The notes under the pieces are model-generated. The model did not search any database and was not told where the DNA came from. It saw nothing but the letters and a program-made list of their open reading frames with translations. Positions 56,853 through 64,000 of a DNA stretch of 64,000 nucleotides are shown piece after piece. The DNA comes from Ctenosaura bakeri. Lineage: Eukaryota > Chordata > Lepidosauria > Squamata > Iguanidae. Positions within the stretch are counted from its first letter, which is position 1, and each line of letters opens with the position of its first letter. The position numbers and the translations under genes are program-made. The DNA lies in assembly GCA_948474755.1 (NCBI GenBank), contig CAOLHI010000073.1, positions 310,001 through 374,000 of the forward strand, written 5' to 3'.

Positions 56853-57048
56853 GGCCATTTCCACACTACACTGTTATAGTGCTATTATTCCACTTTCAAC
56901 ATCCTATGGAATCCTGGGGCTTGCAGTTTAGGGAGAGGCATTTCTTAGCCAGAGAACTTTTTGATCTCAATAAACTACAAACCCCAGAATTCCACAGGAT
57001 TCTGAAAATGGAATAATAGCACTATAGTAGCATAGTGCGGAAATAGCC
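56853..57048. mobile_element. GGCC-type MITE with AAA duplication
   Basis: GGCCATTTCCACACTACACTG to AGCATAGTGCGGAAATAGCC. AAA flanks both sides (56850-56852, 57049-57051). Inner arms cctatggaatcctggggctt and aaaccccagaattccacagg. Confidence 0.87.
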
Positions 57049-57051
57049 AAA

Positions 57052-57599
57052 GACTTAAATGCCCCAAGTCCAGGATCACAGAGACTGCTTCCCGCCATAC
57101 CAGTTCTGCCTTCCACATCACTCTGCCTGATCAAAAGTCCATTTCCTAGGTCCCAACTGTGGTGGAGGCATGGTTCACAGGGTAGTGAGAAAGGACTTTC
57201 ACCTTCCCTCTTTTAGAATGTTCCTTCATCTTATTATTGGTTTTAATTTCTGCTAGCCATCCTCAATGCTTCATAAAATACACAAATATTATCTGTAAAA
57301 AAATAAAAATAAAACAATTACCTCATGCCATCTAATACCAAGGAACTAGTCAATTCCATCGACTATAACTTGTTTCAACAATGGGCTGGATATAAGAGAG
57401 AAAGGCCCTGGGACTTGGATTCATCCTGTTCTAGAAGGGGGCTAGAAGATTAGAGTCGACTGCATGCTGGGAGAAGGAGCAGATATTAAACCCATGCAGT
57501 TTCCCAGGTTACTGCAGCGGTGAAAAGTGCTTTCACACAATTCCATTCAGTGTACCATCTGTGACCTTTCGTGAGTCAACCTGCCTCCACAATCATCAT
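57052..57599. other. No gene seen
   Basis: Unique sequence. Confidence 0.4.
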
Positions 57600-58115
57600 C
57601 TATACCTTAGATGGATTACAGTTTGATTACTGCAGTGCATTCTAGATTTCACTGTCCTTGAAGACTGTCCAGAAGCTTCACTTGGCTAACTGGTGCACAA
57701 TAAGGAAACTGTATTACACCATCACTACCACACACATTAAAAGACCTGAACTAGTTGCCAGCTGTTTTTCAAGTCCAATTCAGGGTGTTGGTTTTAACTT
57801 TTAAATCCATGATAGCTGGCTTGGAACCTGGGTGGCTGAACAAATGCCTGCCCCATTATGAACCTACCCAGCTGCTGAGATCTTCAAGAGTAGTTATCTT
57901 GAGAATGTTCCTCCTGGTGTTCCAACATTTTTGGAAGGTAACACTTTCCTCAAAGCTGCAGGTAAGTTCCTATTCTCCTTTTTTCAGAAGAGTGTGAAGA
58001 GTCTTCTAACTGGTCTTTTGAACTGTTTCAATATTTATTGATTTTAATGGCCTTACTGCTTAAATTGTTTTTAATGATGTCTTTAGCTGCCATGAGTGTT
58101 ATTTATTGGTGGAGA
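57600..58115 (+). mobile_element. L2-type LINE 3' end, older copy
   Basis: gattacagtttgattactgc, ccttgaagactgtccagaag, then tttttcaagtccaattcagg and ggttttaacttttaaatcca, then the UTR words ttagctgccatgagtgttat. The 80-codon frame at 57755-57997 is the ORF2 end and retains FQVQFRVLVLTFKSMIAGLE; it is disrupted upstream. Confidence 0.7.
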
Positions 58116-59200
58116 TCATGCTAATGGTGATGTGTAATGCATGTCATCTCAAGAGAGGATCCCAGGAGAGGGATCCCTGTGGCAGCCAAGATATTCTTCC
58201 CTTATCTCTGCTTTTGGAACATGTATTGAAAGACTAAAGCTTGAACAATCACAAGTAAGCCATGGCATTTGTTCAATCTGACCACCAATTTAGCTGCAAT
58301 TTTTGTTCTCTTTTTGGTTTGGGCCATCCAATTTTAACCAATACAAAGTCAATATCAGAGATACTCAAAATCCTGAAACATCCACATTAAAAATATTTGG
58401 CATATTCTGCTAAGAAGACAGAAAAACAGAGGAGCTTACTTGGCTGATGTTGCTGTTGCTGATGTGTGAAAGATAGCTTGAAGGACTATGATGGATTAAG
58501 TAGGCTACTGAGAGAAGGATTTTTTTTTAATGGCTCCATGTTTCAGCAGACAAAGTCCTTCCAAGCAGGCAGTGGGACAAATTGTATAGGAAAGATTATT
58601 TCCCCTATTTCCCCTCTAGAGTTTGTTGTCTTTTCAATAGAGGACTAATGGATATCCATGGAAGGTGGATATGGAAAGCCACATTAGATAAATAGTAAAT
58701 ATGAAACTGGAGAAAAGAATGATGCAGGGCATACTGCATTTATTACTATACCCTAGGAGAATCTAGCTCTGTTGAAATTCCTTTTCTGACACAATTTTAA
58801 GAAGAGCAGGGCTCTTGATGGAGGGCTGGTGGGAGGTTCTTTCCTGGTCCCCAAAGCTCCATCTTTTCCAGGAAAATTTATCAGGGCTGTGTGTGCTAGT
58901 GGTGAATGGTAGGCTAAAGCAAAAACTGGATGGAATTGGAGAGCTAGTTAGTTTTTGGGACTACAATTCTCAGAATAACTATTATCACGTTTCTGTTTAG
59001 CAGTCTGTCACGCTTCTGACCAGAGTTTTGGGCCACCAAAATTCAGATTCTATCCAAGACTCTGGGAATAAGACAAGTATTGTTAGATAAGGTGGTATGT
59101 TCCAATTAGTATCACTTTCAGTAATTGTGCTCTTATGATCTTATCTATGGCTGCTTAATTCAGATGGTTTGTCAGTTGTTTGGAGTTCTTCTCATGGGCT
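58116..59200. other. No gene seen
   Basis: Unique sequence; only 60-codon frames without domains. Confidence 0.4.
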
Positions 59201-59201
59201 G

Positions 59202-59235
<34 letters not shown>

Positions 59236-59273
59236 AACAACAGCAACAACAATAATAATTATTATTATTATTT
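59201..59273. repeat. (CTA)n(CAA)n(AAT/ATT)n compound microsatellite
   Basis: About 11 CTA units, then CAA and AAT units, then an ATT run that is the inverse of the AAT run. The 116-codon antisense frame over it has I and V runs caused by the repeat. Confidence 0.95.
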
Positions 59274-60245
59274 CTAGTGACAACCCCCCCCCACTCTTTC
59301 TCTGAATTTCCTTCTCCCAGGGAAGCCCATTATAAACTAGCAGATGTGTCCCTCTCTTCAAAAGCCTGTATTTGGAAGACCCTGTGAACACCCTCCACTT
59401 CTGAGACCTATCTGTCTGCAGGCTGCCTTCGAGTGCTGATTGACATTTCCCTGTATTCTGCTTGGCTTTTGTTAGGATGCTGAAACTCTTGCAATTGTTT
59501 CTCACTGTAAAAAAAATCCAGCCAAGTTAGGCCATAAAGGAATGTCTTGATTTGTTTTCTGGACAGGGGAGACAGCTTTCTAACTGCGGCTGCCAAGTCT
59601 TAGCAGCTTCACGCCTTATCCTGACATGTCCCCCTTCCCTTTCTACATCCGCTACAGTTTGTATTTTAGGTCAGGAAGTAGACAGAGAAAGAGGGATTCT
59701 ATAGCTAAGGCTCTTTGTTAAGTAAATAAACCCTAACACAAGGCAAATTGAAAATCACAAACTGTGTCAGCATGTGGTTGAAGCTGAAAACAGCCCAGCA
59801 CTATTTGAAGGAATAATAGACAATGAATGCCAGCATGCTGTAATTACCAAAACTGAGATTACAAACGCAGAGGATTTAGGAAATGATGATTCACCCTAAT
59901 TTCAGACTAAGAAATCCAAACATAATAGACATGAGGAAATGCAACACAAATTCTGCAAACATCTTTACCTGTTCCCCGGCGAGATGCTATTTAGTAGACT
60001 CAGGAGTTTCAACTGCAAGTGTCAAGAATAACTTTCTTATTTTAAAAAGCCTATTTAATGTCTTGATTTACAGACACATCCCCTTCCTTTTCTGTAAGCA
60101 TAACCAACCGATGACTCTGGGTGAAAAGTAGACATTGAAAGAGGAATTCAGGCAGCTTAGATGGACTCGAGTGTATCCACGAATATGAGAATTGGAGGTG
60201 AGAGGCTGAGAGCCTCTCACTGAGCCTCCACATTAATAAGACATA
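59274..60245. other. No gene seen; conserved-looking part 59570-59890
   Basis: Repeat-free and of complex composition, with words such as tgtaattaccaaaactgaga. May be regulatory; not provable here. Confidence 0.4.
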
Positions 60246-60701
60246 GGCCCTTTCCACACCGGGCTTTTAAAATGATGCAGAGCGATCTCCAACGGAGGTC
60301 GTCTGCACCGTGGAGTGGACTGGGGCAGATTACTTTTCGTAGTTCCACACCTCAGTCCAGTTCGGAGCGACCGGAACTGGTCGCACAGTGTGCTTTTTAA
60401 AAACCTCTTTTAAAAAGCACAGAGTGCACGACTCCGTGTCGCTCTGTTGCCGCGCTCTTGTGCAGATTTGTAGGCATGTGCAAGTGCGTGCCTGCAGATC
60501 TGCCGGGGGCGGGCTTTAGGCTGGCGAGTTTCTCTGGTTGGTGGAAAGCCTCCACCAACCGGAAGCTGGCATTTTGGACGCTGGAGCAGTGCGGAGCGAC
60601 GAGCTTGCACTGCTCCTTGTCCCGACGGACTTGCCCGGATGCTGAAGAAATCCAATGAGTCCCGTTTTTGCGCGGTTCCTTTCCCACGTGCAGAAAGGGC
60701 C
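60246..60701. mobile_element. Long GGCC MITE, copy B
   Basis: 456 bp, starting GGCCCTTTCCACACCGGGC and ending CCCACGTGCAGAAAGGGCC, flanked by ATA on both sides (60243-60245, 60702-60704). Hairpin 1 has perfect 13-bp arms (60390-60402, 60408-60420). Hairpin 3 has perfect 10-bp arms (60536-60545, 60551-60560). Hairpin 2 is imperfect. The interior shares gatctgccgggggcgggctt with copy A. Frames of 66-97 codons are GC-driven and domain-free. Confidence 0.87.
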
Positions 60702-60780
60702 ATAGTCTGGTATAGTGGTTAGCGGGTAGGAGGGCGACCTGAATGATCAGATTCTAATCTCTCATTGAGTCATGAGCTTT
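60702..60780 (+). repeat. tRNA-derived SINE head, short fragment
   Basis: tagtctggtatagtggttag, then cgggtaggagggcgacctga, and the B-box-like gattctaatctctcattgag: a 5' piece only. Confidence 0.5.
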
Positions 60781-60903
60781 TCTATACGGTCTTTCAGCCT
60801 GGCCTACCAAAAAGGGCTCTTTGGGATTTAAGTTAGCAAGGAAGAAAGCTATTTAAAATGCTTGAAAGTTATTGGAAGAAGCGTGGTCTATAAATATTAT
60901 AAA

Positions 60904-61391
60904 CTAGTGTATGTACCCCAGGTTGCCCAGGATTTTATTTTCTCATAGGTAATACTTGTTAGAGATACCTTAGGAATTACCTTACCTTACCTTAGGAATT
61001 AGACGCAGTTGCAATACACAGATTTGAGATCCTGTGTCTCTAATTCCCCAATCTGTCTTGTTCAGTATGTGTGACTTTTCCTCATGTTCCCCAATCCAAT
61101 CCTATGTACTCAGAATTATTAACATACAGAGTTTGAGTTCCTGAGGGAATACACTGGCATTCTCCTTGCTGCTAGGCCTTGTCTCCATAGCAACCAACCT
61201 ATTCAGAGCTCTCTGGCTGAGAATTCTAAAGGCCCCTCCCTGAACTGCCAACCCCAGGACTCCATAGATTCTTCACAGTGAGCCAATAATATGTGGTCTC
61301 GCCTCACACAGCCAATCATATGAGTTCTTTGCCTGCCTGACACAGACAAACAGATAAACTCACTCACAAACTTTGACTTTTATATAGTAGA
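60904..61391 (-). mobile_element. Non-autonomous Helitron, copy 2
   Basis: On the minus strand it starts TCTACTATATAAAAGTC and ends CTAG. The + flanks are …taaa before and taatgttac after, so it lies between A and T as Helitrons require, with no target duplication. Near its 3' end the minus strand reads cctgggcaacctggggtaca, close to the hairpin expected about 10 bases before CTAG. The interior holds a GGCC-MITE segment (61205-61268) and the ccttaccttacctta run shared with copy 1. No protein is encoded. Confidence 0.82.
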
Positions 61392-61699
61392 TAATGTTAC
61401 ACTTACATGTGACATCCCCATTCCTCTATCCACAGCCACACATCCTAACGCTTGCCTTCCAATCAGAGCGAGAACCTTCTCAAATCTGACATTTATATGA
61501 GTACATTGCTGATATTTTAGCAATCATAAACAACAACACTAAAAATTTCTGTTTCTTCCATTGAAGTACATTTTGCTGTCATTCTGTACATACTTCCCTG
61601 TGAACAAATCTAACAACTTTACTCTTGGAGGAAAATTCCTGAGGAAGGTCTTTAAAAACCAGATAATTTGTATCTGGTCTATCTATCTGTCATCGGTCT
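61392..61699. other. No gene seen
   Basis: Unique AT-rich stretch. Confidence 0.4.
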
Positions 61700-61738
<39 letters not shown>

Positions 61739-61739
61739 T
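61700..61739. repeat. (AATC)n microsatellite
   Basis: About ten AATC units. Confidence 0.95.
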
Positions 61740-62143
61740 AACAATGCATCTGTTTTTAAAAAGATGTTGTCTAGTCCAGATACATTTTTAGGAAAGTTTT
61801 GAGAGATTTAGATGCCAGTTATCAATATAAATTTGATGAATTGTCTGCCATGTTGAGTCAATCCCCAGAATATATTGAGTAGATAATTGAGACCTGTGAA
61901 ACTGAACAGGATGGTTTTGTTTTCCTCATATGAACATTAAGTTCTCTCTCTCTCTCTCTCTCTCTCTGCATGCATGTGTGTAAGCATTGAGGTTGTCTAT
62001 AAACAAAATGAGACCTTTTTGCATTTTCATATGGAAATAAGTGAGAATTTGGGACTATTCAGTGCATCACGAAGAGGTGTATGTTGTTCTGGAGGGTAGA
62101 AAAGACTGGCATTTCTCTCTGTGCCCTTGTGTGGGAACACTAA
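61740..62143. other. No gene seen; (CT)n at 61942-61968
   Basis: Unique stretch with one CT run. Confidence 0.5.
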
Positions 62144-62496
62144 GACCCTTTTCGCATGGCATTTGCCATGTGAAAGGGTCCCTGGAGTGTCACACGACTG
62201 CAAGGAGTGGTCCATATGACGCACTCGCAATCACGTGACGATCCAGGGCCTAGCAGGCGTCGATTGCACACTATTTCATTTTTGACTTTGAGCCACGCGT
62301 GCGGAGCTCCAGAGCCATGGCACTTGCCCTTCCTGCCCCAGCACAGAAGGAAGAGGAGGGGCTCTCATGCTACCTGCTCCCAAGCAGGCAGCAGCTGCTG
62401 AGCTGAAGCAACAGGGATGCAAGAGCCTCTCGCAAGAGGCTGCTCACGCAATCCCCGCACCTCAGCTCTGCAAAAAGGTGAGTTGTGGAAAGGGCC
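62144..62496. mobile_element. Possible GC-rich MITE of the GGCC group
   Basis: Left gacccttttcgcatggcatt, right ggtgagttgtggaaagggcc; the ends are inverse-like. The interior is GC-rich (CpG-containing) like the long GGCC MITEs but shares no obvious sequence with them. The left end holds a small palindrome, cctttcacatggcaaatgc in inverse. Flanking triplets TAA and TAT do not match. Confidence 0.5.
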
Positions 62497-62954
62497 TATG
62501 TGGAAGAGTGGATTTGATAATACATTCCATATGAATCATTCCTTTTTTCTTTTTTGCTTTCCTTTCCATATTGTTTTTGCCATGGGGGGAGATAACCCCA
62601 CTCATAAATACTCTTTAAGGGAAAAATGCTGTGTTCCTATATGGGCCATGTTACATGCTTACTGCACTTTAAAAAAAGAAAAAAGAAAAAAAGAAAAGAA
62701 AAGAAAAGAAAAGAAAAGGTGCTTCCTCAAGAGGCAAAGACATCTCTTTTTCACAAGATGTAATTATCCTCACCCATGTATTTTGTATCTAATCTGCTTT
62801 CTGATTTGTCACAAAAAGATAAATGGTGGATTGATTAGCATGTCTGATTTTCCCATTATATGAGAATGCGTGTTATCGCATGGAATATGTGTTCCCCTTA
62901 ATGTCTAGTTTGATCCTGTGTATTTGCAGAAAGACATTTAAGAAAAGACGAAGA
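62497..62954. other. No gene seen; (AAAAG)n at 62671-62718
   Basis: An AAAAG run interrupts otherwise unique sequence. The 148-codon frame over it is lysine-rich only because of the repeat. Confidence 0.5.
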
Positions 62955-63302
62955 GACAATCAATCCAAAGACCTGCATAGTCCAGCATTCTGTTCACAGT
63001 TTCCAACCAGGTGTCTGTGGGAAGCCCAAACAGGATATAAATGCAATAGCATCTTTCCATTCATGTTTCCCTACAGCTGGTGTTCAGAGGTCTACTGTTT
63101 CTTATCCTGGAAGCAATTGATAGCCATCACTTCTAACAGCCACTGGTACTCCAAAGTCTCCTCTCTTTTAAGGCCATCCAAATTCATGGCTCCTGCTATA
63201 TCTTGTGGTAGTGAACTGTACAATCTGACCATGAACTATGCGAAGAAGTACATCTCCAGTCTCTTTCAACATTCAGGTTTACTGAATGGCTTCATGTTCT
63301 AG
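62955..63302 (+). repeat. Old LINE 3' fragment (CR1/L3-like)
   Basis: agaagtacatctccagtctc preceded by atcttgtggtagtgaactgt, cattctgttcacagtttcca and attgatagccatcacttcta. Same order as the pieces at 27.5-28.2 kb. The 140-codon frame over it is not coding; it is LINE UTR-like DNA. Confidence 0.55.
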
Positions 63303-63756
63303 TTAGAAGATCAAAACAGGACACTGGTTCAAAAGATTTGTTGCAGTGATTTCTTAAAACTGACATAATGCAGAAATTGGCTGTGACATAGGACATCTCA
63401 AAGTTAAATTTCTGATTGCATGTGCGTATGGTTGTGAATTCATATGGTCTCCAGTGTCCATGTATGTGAAGGAATGTGCACAGCCTACTGTTTTACACAC
63501 TGCTACTATAGATATATAAGCGGAGCTGCTCATCACATGTTTTAGGACAGTGATGTGATTCTAGCATACTTCTGTCCAACAGACTAACATCCATTCTGGC
63601 TTTTGTACAGAAATAGGAAAATTTGAGAATTTCATTTTCTCCAAAACTTTACTTTTTAAAATCCCAAGTTCTTTCCATCCCAAAAATGAAGAAATCAGCA
63701 AATGTTCATAAAATCCCCTTTTTAAAAAATGAAATGAAATCCCCCTCTCCAAATTT
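63303..63756. other. No gene seen
   Basis: Unique AT-rich stretch. Confidence 0.4.
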
Positions 63757-63948
63757 GCATTGGCTAAGCACCAGATCTCACTTGATCTTAGAAGCTAAAT
63801 AGGGTGAGCTCTAGTTGGTACATAGGCTATGTTTTGGAGGAAGGAATTGGCAAACTACCTCTGAATATTTGTTGTCTAAGAAAACCTTATGAAATTATGG
63901 GGTCACCATAAGTCGACAAGCAATTTATAGGTAGATACACACAGAGAG
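63757..63948 (+). repeat. 5S rRNA-derived SINE
   Basis: The head gatctcacttgatcttagaa, then gctaaatagggtgagctcta and gttggtacataggctatgtt, follows the 5S rRNA order, including its internal promoter word agctaa-aggg. The body aggaaggaattggcaaacta and the tail ggtcaccataagtcgacaag follow. The tail is close to that of the tRNA-headed SINEs here, which suggests a shared LINE partner. 5S-headed SINEs are described in squamates (established knowledge). Confidence 0.82.
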
Positions 63949-64000
63949 CTTCAGTAGGTACAGTTACTCCAAATGTAGAAAGAACGTTGTTGAACCTGAT

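Noticed and set aside
59155..59505. Frame with I and V runs
   Set aside because: Product of the ATT/GTT/GTA (antisense CTA) compound microsatellite.
63757..63880. Possible 5S rRNA gene
   Set aside because: Only the 5' part and internal promoter resemble 5S; the rest is SINE body and tail.
1..64000. CRISPR-like or defence-type arrays
   Set aside because: The regular short repeats seen are microsatellites or inverted transposon arms; no repeat-spacer structure and no prokaryotic genes.

Overview
The window looks like squamate reptile (lizard-type) nuclear DNA, intergenic or intronic, and I find no host protein-coding gene I can support. The organism is inferred from the repeat mix: CR1 and L2 LINE fragments, a BovB/RTE fragment, a tRNA-headed SINE ending in (AAC)n-type tails, a 5S rRNA-headed SINE, a DIRS-type element, Helitrons, a SPIN-like hAT element, and many palindromic MITEs beginning and ending in GGCC. 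No bacterial or organellar features, CRISPR array, rRNA operon or functional tRNA gene is visible. Most open frames are short, overlap on both strands and have no recognisable domain; the few with domains belong to transposons.

Layout. 0-11.3 kb holds palindromic MITEs (300, 3960, 6634, 10191), a 454-bp long GGCC MITE (4439-4892) and an antisense CR1 end (6849-7515). 11.3-16.1 kb is a decayed DIRS-type retrotransposon with gag-like, RT/RNase H and truncated tyrosine recombinase parts. Its RT is split by a 642-bp solo LTR (14088-14729) with a 5-bp target duplication. 16-32 kb carries SINEs, MITEs, a probable retroviral-type solo LTR (about 22990-23700) and an old LINE fragment split by three MITEs (27275-28215). 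32.4-34.3 kb is an antisense BovB/RTE fragment. 35.6-38.3 kb is an antisense L2 LINE containing a sense CR1 and a Helitron. 39-46 kb has L2 ends, MITEs and unique sequence, some of it conserved-looking. 49.5-50.2 kb is a long GGCC MITE with a SPIN-like element inside. 51.5-52 kb is a MITE cluster. 54-61 kb has CR1 and L2 ends, a second long GGCC MITE and a second Helitron. The window ends with a 5S-derived SINE.

The most informative results are structural: (1) two Helitron copies that share an internal piece of the GGCC MITE family; (2) the long GGCC MITE, whose internal hairpins stay paired between copies through matched changes in both arms; (3) exact 3-bp flanking duplications at many GGCC MITEs, which point to a PIF/Harbinger-type source; (4) the SPIN-like element with a perfect 8-bp duplication; (5) the solo LTR nested in the DIRS element. 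Several unique stretches rich in homeodomain/POU/bHLH-like words may be conserved regulatory elements, but this cannot be tested without alignment.
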